From the NCBI GenBank assembly GCA_963974645.1, contig CAXBEA010000025.1, positions 1 through 39,201 on the forward strand: DNA of 39,201 nt, written 5' to 3'. Under the pieces are notes generated by a model, which saw nothing but the letters and a program-made list of their open reading frames with translations, searched no databases and had not been told where the DNA came from. Positions 8,222 to 16,108 of this stretch are shown here, piece after piece. The DNA comes from Motiliproteus sp963974645. GTDB taxonomy: Bacteria > Pseudomonadota > Gammaproteobacteria > Pseudomonadales > Balneatricaceae. A program made the position numbers and the translations under genes. Numbering within the stretch: the first letter of the stretch is position 1; each line of letters begins with the position of its first letter.

Positions 8222-8973
8222 TGGACGATCAACAACTGCTGCGCTACAGCCGCCAGATCATGCTGCCGGAGGTCGATATCACCGGCCAGGATAAACTCCT
8301 GGCCGCGCGGGTGCTGGTGATCGGTTTGGGCGGCCTGGGTTCGCCGGTGGCGCTTTACTTGGCTGCGGCGGGTGTCGGGCATCTGGTGCTGAGTGATTTT
8401 GATACTGTAGACCTGAGTAACCTGCAGCGGCAAATAGCGCATCGGCAAGCGGACATAGGCCGTCCTAAGGTTGAGTCCGCGCGTGATCAGATTCTGGCTT
8501 TGAATCCGCAGACCCGCGTCAGTACCCTGAACCAACGGCTTGAAGGCGAGGCGCTATTAAGGCAGGTTGCGCTGGCAGATTTGGTTGTGGACTGCTGCGA
8601 TAACTTCTCCAGCCGCTTCGCCATTAATCATGCCTGTGTGCAGCAGCGTACGCCGTTGGTTTCAGGTGCGGCGATTCGGCTTGAGGGGCAGGTCAGTGTA
8701 TTTGATAGCCGAGATCCGAATAGCCCCTGCTATCGCTGTCTGTTTCCAGATGGCGGCGATGACGCTGCGTTGACCTGTTCGGATAGCGGGGTGATCGCAC
8801 CTCTGGTCGGGATGATTGGAACGACGCAGGCATTGGAAGCATTAAAGCTGCTAACCGGCTTTGGTACCTCGCTGGTGGGCCGTTTGCTATTGCTCGATGC
8901 CAAGCATCTTGAGTGGCGCAGGCTAAACTTGAGCAAGGATCCCGATTGTCCGGAGTGCGGTGGCGGGCGTTAG
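8218..8973 (+). CDS. moeB: MoeB/ThiF-family adenylyltransferase, probable MoeB
   Basis: Enzymes of this E1-like family adenylate the C-terminal glycine of a sulfur-carrier protein (MoaD for molybdopterin, ThiS for thiamine) before sulfur is added. The 251 residues include the ATP-binding glycine motif VLVIGLGGLGSPVALYLAAA, the DFDTVDLSNLQRQ stretch and two zinc-binding CxxC pairs, CYRC and CPEC. The length fits MoeB, and the place after prmC is where moeB lies in Pseudomonas. ThiF is the alternative, and some bacteria use one protein for both pathways; no moaD or thiS is nearby to decide. The ATG at 8218 overlaps the prmC stop; an adjacent ATG at 8221 is equally possible. Confidence 0.87.
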   Translation: MMDDQQLLRYSRQIMLPEVDITGQDKLLAARVLVIGLGGLGSPVALYLAAAGVGHLVLSDFDTVDLSNLQRQIAHRQADIGRPKVESARDQILALNPQTRVSTLNQRLEGEALLRQVALADLVVDCCDNFSSRFAINHACVQQRTPLVSGAAIRLEGQVSVFDSRDPNSPCYRCLFPDGGDDAALTCSDSGVIAPLVGMIGTTQALEALKLLTGFGTSLVGRLLLLDAKHLEWRRLNLSKDPDCPECGGGR

Positions 8974-9023
8974 CGCGTCAGCGGGTCTACTCTTCAAAGT
9001 AGAAACATGATCAGGAGTGCAGC

Positions 9024-9458
9024 ATGCATCTGCAATACGATGATAACTATCTAAAACAGATTCTGACCTCGGTAAAAACAATCGCGCTGGTGGGCGCCAG
9101 TCCCAAGCCGGATCGGGCTAGCCATCGGGTGATGGCTTACCTACAGGCCAGGGGCTATCGAGTGATTCCGATTAACCCTGCCTGTCGCGGTGAGGATCTC
9201 TTGAAGGAGAGGGTGTTCAGCAGGCTTGAGGATATTCCGGAGTCGATAAAAATTGATATGGTGGATGTGTTTCGCCGCTCAGAGGCGGTGCCTGAGATTG
9301 TCGAGTCAGCGATCCGTATTCATGCAAAAGTAGTCTGGTTGCAGCTGGGGGTGATACACGCCGATGCGGCGCGACGAGCACATGAACATGGGTTGCAAGT
9401 GGTTATGGACCGCTGCCCAAAAATAGATATTCCCAGACTGGGATTGGAAAAAGGATAA
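9024..9458 (+). CDS. CoA-binding-domain protein (YccU-like)
   Basis: A 144-residue stand-alone CoA-binding Rossmann domain of the YccU type. The signature is IALVGASPKPDRASHRVMAY near residue 20, then GYRVIPINPACRGEDLL and MVDVFRRSEAVPEIVE, with VWLQLGV and the conserved CPKID near the C-terminus. Such proteins bind CoA or a related nucleotide; their cellular role is not settled. An AGGAG ribosome binding site precedes the ATG. luxS follows after only 4 bases, so they are probably cotranslated, but this does not by itself show a functional link to AI-2 or methyl-cycle metabolism. Confidence 0.85.
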   Translation: MHLQYDDNYLKQILTSVKTIALVGASPKPDRASHRVMAYLQARGYRVIPINPACRGEDLLKERVFSRLEDIPESIKIDMVDVFRRSEAVPEIVESAIRIHAKVVWLQLGVIHADAARRAHEHGLQVVMDRCPKIDIPRLGLEKG

Positions 9459-9462
9459 AGCG

Positions 9463-9978
9463 ATGCCCTTGCTAGATAGTTTTACCGTTGATCATACCCG
9501 GATGAACGCGCCTGCTGTACGGGTTGCCAAGACCATGACGACGCCGGGTGGTGATACCATTAGCGTGTTCGATCTGCGTTTCTGCAGGCCCAATGAGGAG
9601 ATCCTCAGCGAGAGAGGGATTCACACTCTGGAGCATCTGTTCGCCGGATTTATGCGTGACCACCTGAATGGTAATGGGGTCGAGATCATCGATATCTCCC
9701 CTATGGGTTGCCGCACCGGCTTCTATATGAGTCTGATCGGTGAGCCTGATGAGAGCCGGGTCGGTGCGGCCTGGCTGGCGGCCATGGATGATGTGCTGAA
9801 GGTCAAGCTGCAAAACGAAATCCCTGAGCTCAACGAGTATCAGTGCGGCACCTATGCGATGCACTCGTTGGATGAGGCGCAGCAGATCGCAGAAAATATC
9901 AAGTCACGGGGTGTTGGTGTCAACAACAATGATGCGCTGAAGCTTGACCCCAAATTCTTAGACCCGCAGGGCTCCTAA
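9463..9978 (+). CDS. luxS: S-ribosylhomocysteine lyase
   Basis: LuxS cleaves S-ribosylhomocysteine to homocysteine and DPD, recycling the product of SAM-dependent methylation and producing the precursor of autoinducer-2. The 171-residue protein has the metal ligands His54 and His58 (IHTLEH) and Cys128 (QCGTYAMHS), plus the catalytic Cys83 (SPMGCRTGFY). All required residues are present, so the enzyme should be active. It is the last gene of the hemA-led plus-strand run and is followed by a strong terminator at 10161. No pfs (nucleosidase) or AI-2 receptor gene is in the window, so only the metabolic role is safe to state. Confidence 0.97.
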   Translation: MPLLDSFTVDHTRMNAPAVRVAKTMTTPGGDTISVFDLRFCRPNEEILSERGIHTLEHLFAGFMRDHLNGNGVEIIDISPMGCRTGFYMSLIGEPDESRVGAAWLAAMDDVLKVKLQNEIPELNEYQCGTYAMHSLDEAQQIAENIKSRGVGVNNNDALKLDPKFLDPQGS

Positions 9979-10019
9979 GTAAGCTAAGCCGAAGCTGTGC
10001 CGGCCGTTTCCTATAGACG

Positions 10020-10055
10020 AAAAAAACGGAGTCCTCGCTGAGCAAGGGCTCCGTT
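10020..10055 (-). terminator. Rho-independent terminator, mainly for the minus strand
   Basis: An inverted repeat AACGGAG/CTCCGTT (10025-10031 and 10049-10055) has further inner pairing. On the minus strand it is followed by seven T residues (complement of 10020-10026), a good terminator for the ABM/DyP genes. On the plus strand the tail is weaker (TTCTTTCC). Confidence 0.75.
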
Positions 10056-10160
10056 CTTTCCATCTGATCTCTGGCGGCTCTTTAAGGGCCTCAGCGATCG
10101 GAAATTGCTTGAGCGATTTTTGTCGCCTTCTTGTTATTCGATGGCTCAGTATACCCATGA

Positions 10161-10187
10161 AACCTTGATCTGGGTCAAGGTTTTTTT
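10161..10187 (+). terminator. Rho-independent terminator downstream of luxS
   Basis: A perfect 8-bp stem AACCTTGA/TCAAGGTT with a 6-base loop is followed by a run of T through 10187. It is about 180 bases past the luxS stop and ends the plus-strand run. Confidence 0.8.
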
Positions 10188-10275
10188 ACGGTTCTTGACA
10201 AGCACTCGTCTGTTTAAGTTGTTTTTATTGGAAAAAATTTCGCCAGCCTGCTGGCAATTAACATCGTTCTGGGGC

Positions 10276-10581
10276 TCAGAGTATCGATTCAAAGCCTTCA
10301 AGTTGTGGCGGTCCCAGGTAGATATCTTTGGGGGTTGATCTTGCATTTGCATGGGCTTTGCGAAACTGCTCAGACCCCGTCCAGGCGATAAATGCAGCCT
10401 TGTCCAGCCATACTGTGTGGCTGGCATAGAGGCAGTGGTCTTCGGCTTCTGGGCCACGGAGCAGGTTGAAACTCTGAAATCCGGGTACGCTGTCGAGAAA
10501 GGTTTCCCGGTCGCGCCAGATCTGTTCGAAGCGAGATTCTTGGCCGCGCTTGACGCGAAATCGGTTCATAGCGAGATACAT
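10276..10581 (-). CDS. ABM-fold antibiotic-biosynthesis-monooxygenase-like protein
   Basis: A 101-residue single-domain protein with the pattern of the ABM superfamily, which includes IsdG/HmoA-like heme-degrading enzymes: an opening beta strand MNRFRVKRGQESRFEQIWRD, then PGFQSFNLLRG and SHTVWLDKAAFIAWTGSEQF, then a histidine-containing helix (KAHANA). AGGAG lies 7 bases ahead of the ATG at 10581. It is 39 bases downstream of a DyP-type heme peroxidase on the same strand. That partner favours a heme-related job, but the ABM fold also covers quinol monooxygenases and proteins without known substrate, and the exact reaction cannot be read from sequence. Confidence 0.78.
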   Translation of the reverse strand: MYLAMNRFRVKRGQESRFEQIWRDRETFLDSVPGFQSFNLLRGPEAEDHCLYASHTVWLDKAAFIAWTGSEQFRKAHANARSTPKDIYLGPPQLEGFESIL

Positions 10582-10620
10582 GCTAGGGCTCCTAAAGAAG
10601 GCTATTAAAGAGTTAATGGG

Positions 10621-11496
10621 CTAAAGATTTAAAGGGCTAAGGTCTAGTTGTCCCTGTTTCAGCGCCGGACACCAGTAATAACTACTGCTGCGTGGTCGAG
10701 TGAACTGGAATAACGCATCGACAATACCATCATCGATTCCGATCATACGCCTTAGTTGCGCTTCAAAAGGGGCAAACGTAGCCCCGAAAGCGACAAACAT
10801 CAGTCCCTCTGCCTGATCGTCGGCCCAGGGCATCGAACGGCGGAGTAAAAAGGCTTCAGGATCGAAGCTTTCCTGGGCGGTCCGTTTGACATGCGCCGAT
10901 GCGGGGGCCTCAAGCAACTCCTCGTTGTCACTCTGGCGGCGGCCGATGCTCAGGTCCTGCTGGGGGACGGTCATCGCTTCGAATCGATCCATATCGTGCT
11001 GCCACTGCTGCACAGCGACAAAGCTGCTGCCCAGGAGTTTTGGGTCTTGGCTCAGGGCAGCCTGCTCAGCGTCTTCTGCTTCGGGGTTTTCGGTGCCATC
11101 TTCGTATCCGGTCAGATCTCTATTGTGGCGGTAAGTAAAGCCATCAACAGTATCCTCAAGCTTGAAATCCGGTGTTAGCTGCTTGATTAATTGGCGACTC
11201 TGATGCAGCAGGACACCGCGATCATTGCCGCGTAACCAGATCCACAACGCATGCGGCGTTGAGGTTATATCTATCCCCATAGAGGAATAGCTGGGACTGA
11301 CCTTGAGCCCGTCGATCTGGCCGTTAAGTGCGTCTACCAGCGAGGTCCCAAGCCCAATCACGGTGCTGGGCTCAAGTTTGAGGTGGCTCAAACAGAGGCC
11401 CAGCGATCCAGCGCTGGCTTCGGGAGTCAGGTTGAAGCAGAGATAGCGGCTGAGAGGGGGAATGGGATCCAGTATTCCAGGTTGCGCTGAGTTCAT
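10621..11496 (-). CDS. DyP-type heme peroxidase (YfeX-like)
   Basis: Dye-decolourising peroxidases bind heme b and reduce hydrogen peroxide while oxidising an organic substrate. The 291-residue protein carries the family motif GxxDG as G130-Y-E-D-G134 followed by TENP; Asp133 is the acid-base residue. His202 in ASAHVKRT is the expected proximal heme ligand, and the LLRRSMPW stretch supplies the distal Arg near residue 220. The C-terminal GLMFVAFGATFAPFEAQLRRM stretch is typical. No signal peptide is seen, so it is probably cytoplasmic. It lies between an ankyrin gene and an ABM-fold gene on one strand. AAGGA about 10 bases upstream supports the ATG. Confidence 0.9.
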   Translation of the reverse strand: MNSAQPGILDPIPPLSRYLCFNLTPEASAGSLGLCLSHLKLEPSTVIGLGTSLVDALNGQIDGLKVSPSYSSMGIDITSTPHALWIWLRGNDRGVLLHQSRQLIKQLTPDFKLEDTVDGFTYRHNRDLTGYEDGTENPEAEDAEQAALSQDPKLLGSSFVAVQQWQHDMDRFEAMTVPQQDLSIGRRQSDNEELLEAPASAHVKRTAQESFDPEAFLLRRSMPWADDQAEGLMFVAFGATFAPFEAQLRRMIGIDDGIVDALFQFTRPRSSSYYWCPALKQGQLDLSPLNL

Positions 11497-11543
11497 GGGT
11501 GATGATCCTTTTTCGTTGATCTGCAGAGGTTAATAACCGGCCG

Positions 11544-12167
11544 TCATTGGGCTAAAAATTGTCTTTGAATCGCGATGTCGGACGCCTTGCGGCGTGCGAA
11601 CCGCTTTATTTCATCACTACAGGCTAGCAGCTCCAGATCGTCCGGAAGTTCTGCGCCAGCGCTGATCAGGGCGCCAATTAACAGGGTTCGCTCCTGAAGT
11701 AGTAGTTGCCCCAGAGCACTATGGCCCTGATATGTGAAACTGTTTAGATCGGCGCCGTATTGCAGCAGGCGGCTGCTGAGCAGTAACGCTAGGTTGTCAT
11801 CTGCAAGGGCAAGGCAGGCAAACAGCGGTTCGCCCTGATTGGCGTTGGCGTCAGCCCCTGCTTGCAGCAGGCAGGTCGTCAGGCTTAATGCATTTTGACT
11901 TGTAATTGCGATAGATAGCAGCAGCTGGCCTTCTGGGTTTGTTTCGGGAAGTTGCGCGCCCGCCTCAAGTAATTTTTGCAGGCAGCTATCATCTCCACGC
12001 AGTAAGGCGTGTATTACCGGTGGTGCTAGGGTTTCATCAGTGTCGGTCAAGCGGAGCGGTTGGTTGAGATCTTCGCCTGCACGAATCGCCTTAAGCAATA
12101 GCGTTAGGTCTTTTTTAGCCAGAGCTTTGGACAGTTTTGAGGTTGAAAACAGCTTTTTAAATATCAC
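11544..12167 (-). CDS. Ankyrin-repeat protein
   Basis: A 207-residue protein built of degenerate ankyrin repeats: PVIHALLRGDDSCLQKLLEA, LLLSIAITSQNALSLTTCLL followed by QAGADANANQGEPL, LLSSRLLQYGADLNSFTYQG then HSALGQLLLQ, and GALISAGAEL. Ankyrin repeats mediate protein contacts, and no enzymatic motif is present. No convincing signal peptide or membrane segment was found. The start is a GTG at 12167. It is 47 bases upstream of the DyP peroxidase gene on the same strand, probably in one transcript. In P. aeruginosa an ankyrin protein (AnkB) is encoded next to catalase KatB and supports its activity; a similar helper role here is inference only. Confidence 0.8.
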   Translation of the reverse strand: MIFKKLFSTSKLSKALAKKDLTLLLKAIRAGEDLNQPLRLTDTDETLAPPVIHALLRGDDSCLQKLLEAGAQLPETNPEGQLLLSIAITSQNALSLTTCLLQAGADANANQGEPLFACLALADDNLALLLSSRLLQYGADLNSFTYQGHSALGQLLLQERTLLIGALISAGAELPDDLELLACSDEIKRFARRKASDIAIQRQFLAQ

Positions 12168-12309
12168 TGTTGGTGGTTCCGCTAGTTGCTTTGAACGCTC
12201 TAGGCTGGAGCGTGGATGCTTACCTACAACGCCTAAGCAGCTACTGTAACCTGAGCGGAAAACTTAGAAAAGGGCTAGCTACAAGCTGGGGGTGTCGGGG
12301 AGGGGATCG

Positions 12310-12347
12310 AGAAAATAGATCCTGCAACGCGGGGACTTTGCAGGATC
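12310..12347 (-). terminator. Terminator at the end of the liv operon
   Basis: A perfect 10-bp inverted repeat GATCCTGCAA/TTGCAGGATC (12318-12327 and 12338-12347) with a 10-base loop lies 11 bases after the livF stop. On the minus strand the tail reads TATTTTCTC, only moderately T-rich. Confidence 0.7.
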
Positions 12348-12358
12348 GCTGTGGAGCG

Positions 12359-13060
12359 TTAGCCGCCAAGATAGGCGTTACGAACCTCGTCGTTAACAAG
12401 CAGCGCCGCACCTGTGTCTTGGAGAACGATGCGGCCATTCTCAAGGACGTAACCGCGGTCGGCTATTTTTAGGGCCTGATTGGCGTTCTGCTCGACCAGG
12501 AAAATGGTCACCCCATCGTCGCGTAGCATCGATATGATATCGAAAATTTGCTGGATGATAATAGGTGCCAGCCCCAGTGATGGCTCATCCAGGAATAGCA
12601 GCTTTGGGTTGCTCATCATGGCTCTGCCAATTGCGAGCATCTGTTGCTCCCCGCCCGACATCGTGCCTGCACGTTGGACTTCACGCTCCTTTAAGCGTGG
12701 GAACAGCTCGTAGACGTGGGCTATGTTCTTCGCATATTGCTTTTTGTCGGTAAAAAAACCACCCATGCTGAGGTTTTCTTCAACGGTCATGGCGGAAAAG
12801 ACCCGGCGTCCTTCAGGAACCACCGCTAATCCCTGACGCATAATGCGGTCGGTCTGCTCGCGAGTGATCTCTTTGTCTTCGTAGAAGATCTTGCCGCCAC
12901 TGGCGCGCGGATCGCCGCAGACTGTCATCATTAGGGTCGATTTACCCGCACCGTTAGCGCCTATTAGGGTAACGATCTCGCCTTTTTTTACTTCAAGAGA
13001 TACCTCGTGTAACGCTTGAATCTTACCGTAGTGGGTGGATACGTTTTCCAGTCTTAACAT
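12359..13060 (-). CDS. livF: Branched-chain amino acid ABC transporter ATPase LivF
   Basis: One of the two ATPases powering high-affinity uptake of leucine, isoleucine and valine. The 233 residues contain Walker A GANGAGKSTL, the ABC signature MSGGEQQMLAI, Walker B LLFLDEPSLGLAP and the H-loop region replaced by VEQNA, which is usual in LivF proteins. It is the last gene of the five-gene operon, 6 bases after livG, and is followed by a terminator hairpin. It should act with LivG at the cytoplasmic face of the LivHM permease. The transported substrate could also be another amino acid, as many Liv paralogues differ in specificity. Confidence 0.93.
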   Translation of the reverse strand: MLRLENVSTHYGKIQALHEVSLEVKKGEIVTLIGANGAGKSTLMMTVCGDPRASGGKIFYEDKEITREQTDRIMRQGLAVVPEGRRVFSAMTVEENLSMGGFFTDKKQYAKNIAHVYELFPRLKEREVQRAGTMSGGEQQMLAIGRAMMSNPKLLFLDEPSLGLAPIIIQQIFDIISMLRDDGVTIFLVEQNANQALKIADRGYVLENGRIVLQDTGAALLVNDEVRNAYLGG

Positions 13061-13066
13061 GGCTGT

Positions 13067-13834
13067 TTACTCCTCCCCAAGATAGGCTTTGATGACATCA
13101 GGATTATCACGAACTTCTGCTGGGGTACCGCTCGCGAGTGGGGCACCCTGATTGATGACCACGATCTGATCAGATATACCCATCACCAACCCCATATCAT
13201 GTTCGATAAGCAGAATAGAGACCTCAAATTCGTCCCTTAGATTACAGATCAGCTGATCCAGCTCCTGCGTTTCGTTGGGGTTGAGTCCTGCAGCGGGCTC
13301 ATCAAGCATCAGCAGTCGAGGGTTGGTGACCATGCAGCGGGCTATCTCTAGCCGACGTTGCTGGCCATAAGCAAGGTTGCCAGCCTCGCGGTTGGCGAAC
13401 TCAATCAGATTGACCTTGTTGAGCCAGAATACGGCATGTTCTAACGCCCGTTTTTCCGTTTTACGGTAGTTAGGTGTCTTCAGAAAACCAGAGATCAGGT
13501 TTGTGTTCATATGCATGTGCTGGGCGACCAGCAGGTTTTCGATCACCGTCATCTCTTTAAACAGGCGCACGTGCTGGAAGGTGCGAACCATCCCTTTACG
13601 CGCGAGTTTATGCCCCTTGAGCCCCTGGACCTGTTCGCCATCAAAGACGATGGTGCCCTGGGTTGGGCTATAAAAACCGCTGATGCAGTTGAACACCGTG
13701 GTTTTACCTGCGCCGTTAGGGCCGATCACAGATACGATCTGCTTTTCGTGCACGCTGAGACTGACGTTGTTAACCGCCAGCAGGCCGCCAAAACGCATGC
13801 ACAGGCCCGAGACTTCTAGCAGTGCTTTGCTCAT
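13067..13834 (-). CDS. livG: Branched-chain amino acid ABC transporter ATPase LivG
   Basis: The second ATPase subunit, 255 residues. Walker A is GPNGAGKTTVFN, the signature region is NLAYGQQRRLEIARC, Walker B is LLMLDEPAAGLNP, and IEHDMGLVMGISD holds the switch His. The C-terminal GTPAEVRDNPDVIKAYLGEE is the typical BCA_ABC C-terminal tail of LivG. The ATG overlaps the livM stop by four bases (ATGA), so translation is probably coupled. The start at 13834 fits the family opening LLEVSGLCMRFGGLLAVNNV. Confidence 0.94.
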   Translation of the reverse strand: MSKALLEVSGLCMRFGGLLAVNNVSLSVHEKQIVSVIGPNGAGKTTVFNCISGFYSPTQGTIVFDGEQVQGLKGHKLARKGMVRTFQHVRLFKEMTVIENLLVAQHMHMNTNLISGFLKTPNYRKTEKRALEHAVFWLNKVNLIEFANREAGNLAYGQQRRLEIARCMVTNPRLLMLDEPAAGLNPNETQELDQLICNLRDEFEVSILLIEHDMGLVMGISDQIVVINQGAPLASGTPAEVRDNPDVIKAYLGEE

Positions 13835-15108
13835 TGCGGCTTATCTCCGGAAGCGAGTTCTAAGTGCGGGCGTGATTTAGGCACCAGGCCTTGCGGACGC
13901 CAGATCATCATAAAGACCATCAGTAGACCAAACATCAGCATTCGGTACTCTTGGAACTCACGCGCCAGCTCCGGTAACACTGTGAGAATGATGGCGGCGA
14001 GGATAATGCCCAATTGGGAGCCCATGCCGCCGAGGACGACGATCGCCAAAATGATTGCGGACTCGATGAACACAAAGGATTCGGGACTGATAAAGCCTTG
14101 TCTTGCGGCAAAGAAGCAGCCAGCAAAACCGGCAAAGGTCGCGCCGATAGTAAAGGCGGTCAGCTTGACGATGGTTGGGTTTAGCCCCAGCGAGCGACAG
14201 GCAATTTCATCTTCTCTGAGTGCTTCCCAGGCTCGGCCGATCGGCATTCGGGTCAGTCGGTTGATTACGAAGATAGTTAAGAGCACCAGGGCTACAGCCA
14301 GCAGGTAGAGGAAAATAACCTTGTGGCTGGGGTCGTAGGCGATGCCGAAATACTCATGGAAAGGGATATTGCCTTCGCCGCTGGCACGGCGGGTGAACTC
14401 GAGTCCGAACAGATCAGGCTTGGGGATTCGGCTGATACCGTTAGGGCCACCCGTAACCTCGGTCCAGTTAAGCAGCAGGATGCGGATAATCTCGCCGAAG
14501 CCCAGGGTTACGATCGCCAGATAGTCGCCACGTAAGCGGAGTACCGGGAAACCGAGCAAAAACCCAAACGTAGCCGCCAGCAGGCCACAGATCGGTAGCG
14601 CGACCCAGAATGAGACGTCGTAATAGAGTGATAGTAATGCGTAGGTGTAGGCGCCAACTGCGTAGAAGGCGACATAGCCTAGATCGAGTAACCCCGCCAA
14701 GCCAACAACGATGTTAAGGCCTAGCCCCAGCATGATGTAGATCAGCGTCAAGGTTGCCAGATCGACGGCGCCCCGGTTTGAAAAATCAGTAAATGGCCAG
14801 ATCAGTGCTGCGGCGATCACAAACGCCATTGCCAGGTTTTTGATTCGATCCCCTTTCTTTCCTGTAGGTAACAGTGATGCGACCGAGGGTAGCTCGGGGA
14901 GTTTGATCAAGCCAGTGAGTTGCTCTCTAAACAGCTGAAACAGGAACACTGTCAGGGTAGCCGCGCCTATGGCGTACCAAGTGAACTCCGACGCGGAGTG
15001 CAGGGTTAAGTTGATACCTTCGGTTTTTAGCTGAAGCCCCAGCATCATGCTGGTTAGAATCAGGGTTACGATGGCGGCGAAAATAGCCGGATAGAGTGGT
15101 CTATGCAT
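13831..15108 (-). CDS. livM: Branched-chain amino acid ABC transporter permease LivM
   Basis: An inner-membrane permease of 425 residues with about ten hydrophobic segments. The conserved core begins near residue 100 (TLTLIYIMLGLGLNIVVGLA) and contains the permease loop GRAWEALREDEIACRSLGLN (EAA-like motif that docks the ATPases). An N-terminal extension of about 90 residues with two hydrophobic stretches precedes the core, as in Pseudomonas BraE and E. coli LivM. It overlaps livH by one base (TGATG arrangement) and livG by four. It should form the transmembrane pore with LivH. Confidence 0.93.
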   Translation of the reverse strand: MHRPLYPAIFAAIVTLILTSMMLGLQLKTEGINLTLHSASEFTWYAIGAATLTVFLFQLFREQLTGLIKLPELPSVASLLPTGKKGDRIKNLAMAFVIAAALIWPFTDFSNRGAVDLATLTLIYIMLGLGLNIVVGLAGLLDLGYVAFYAVGAYTYALLSLYYDVSFWVALPICGLLAATFGFLLGFPVLRLRGDYLAIVTLGFGEIIRILLLNWTEVTGGPNGISRIPKPDLFGLEFTRRASGEGNIPFHEYFGIAYDPSHKVIFLYLLAVALVLLTIFVINRLTRMPIGRAWEALREDEIACRSLGLNPTIVKLTAFTIGATFAGFAGCFFAARQGFISPESFVFIESAIILAIVVLGGMGSQLGIILAAIILTVLPELAREFQEYRMLMFGLLMVFMMIWRPQGLVPKSRPHLELASGDKPQ

Positions 15109-16034
15109 CAGATTTTCTCCACCTCAGCCTTGCCTAACAATCCGCTTGGGCGAAATAGAAGCACTAGAATCAACAGGCCAAAGGCCACCACATCTTTATA
15201 TTCACTGCTGAAGTAGGCCGAGGTCATCGCCTCGGTAGTGCCGAGCAGGATGCCGCCCAGCATCGCACCCGGGATGGATCCGATGCCGCCTAGCACCGCT
15301 GCTGTAAAGGCTTTTAGACCCGCGATAAAGCCGATATATGGATTAACTACGCCGTAATACATGCCCAGCAGTAATCCTGCTACGGCTGCCAGTGCAGCGC
15401 CGACCACAAAGGTCAGGGCGATGATGTTGTTGGTATTAATCCCCAACAGGTTAGTCATTCCCAAGTCTTGGGAGCAGGAACGACAGGCTCTGCCCCATTT
15501 AGATTTAGTAATAAACAGAGTTAGCGTGCCCATGGTGACCAGGGTGACAATGAAAATAATTACCTGCATATAGGAAAGACTGGCTTCAAAGGTATCTGCG
15601 CTGCCAAAGGTCCAGCCACCGGTAACCAGGCTGGGCATGGCGATATCGCGTGAGCCCTGGGCAAGGCGGACAAAGTTTTGCAGAAAGATCGACATCCCGA
15701 TCGCCGAGATCAGTGCCAGCAGCCGAGGCTGGCCGCGCAGCGGTCTATAGGCGACCCTTTCAATGGTGAAGCCGTAGGTCGCCGCCACCATCATGCTGAT
15801 AAGAAGCGCGGCTATAAAGATCAGAGGGAGGCTTTCCATGCCAAGAAATGTCAGGCCGGCAATGACGATAAAGGCAACATAGGTGCCGATCATATAAATC
15901 TCGCCGTGGGCGAAGTTGATCATGCCAACGATCCCATAAACCATCGTATAACCGATCGCTATCAATGCGTAGGTACTACCGATGGTCAGGCCGTTCAGCA
16001 GCTGCTGAACAAAATAGAGCAATGCTTCTAGCAT
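15108..16034 (-). CDS. livH: Branched-chain amino acid ABC transporter permease LivH
   Basis: The partner permease, 308 residues, with about eight membrane segments. Typical sequences are LLNGLTIGSTYALIAIGYTM at the N-terminus, YGIVGMINFAHGEIYMIGTY, the cytoplasmic loop GRACRSCSQDLGMTNLLGIN that contacts an ATPase, and LKAFTAAVLGGIGSIPGAML. The gene lies 74 bases after livK; a terminator-like hairpin occupies that gap, so livHMGF should be expressed below livK. The N-terminal methionine at 16034 gives the usual family length. Confidence 0.94.
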   Translation of the reverse strand: MLEALLYFVQQLLNGLTIGSTYALIAIGYTMVYGIVGMINFAHGEIYMIGTYVAFIVIAGLTFLGMESLPLIFIAALLISMMVAATYGFTIERVAYRPLRGQPRLLALISAIGMSIFLQNFVRLAQGSRDIAMPSLVTGGWTFGSADTFEASLSYMQVIIFIVTLVTMGTLTLFITKSKWGRACRSCSQDLGMTNLLGINTNNIIALTFVVGAALAAVAGLLLGMYYGVVNPYIGFIAGLKAFTAAVLGGIGSIPGAMLGGILLGTTEAMTSAYFSSEYKDVVAFGLLILVLLFRPSGLLGKAEVEKI

Positions 16035-16053
16035 AGAGCTTTTGACCCTTTAA

Positions 16054-16088
16054 TAAAAAAACACCCTCTTCTTGTGAAAGAGGGTGTT
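16054..16088 (-). terminator. Partial terminator between livK and livH
   Basis: A perfect 11-bp stem AACACCCTCTT/AAGAGGGTGTT (16060-16070 and 16078-16088) with a 7-base loop is followed on the minus strand by seven T. It lies 20 bases past the livK stop and before livH. Since livHMGF lack another clear promoter here, it probably acts as a leaky terminator, or as a 3' stabiliser of livK mRNA, to set a high binding-protein to permease ratio. Confidence 0.8.
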
Positions 16089-16108
16089 CAGGTTAGAAAA
16101 GATACCTT

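Noticed and set aside
8218..8973. Annotation as ThiF
   Set aside because: Length and the location after prmC favour MoeB; no thiS or thiG lies nearby, though dual use cannot be excluded.
10165..10178. FNR/Anr-like box TTGATCTGGGTCAA
   Set aside because: It has one mismatch and is fully explained as part of the luxS terminator stem and loop; no promoter lies next to it.
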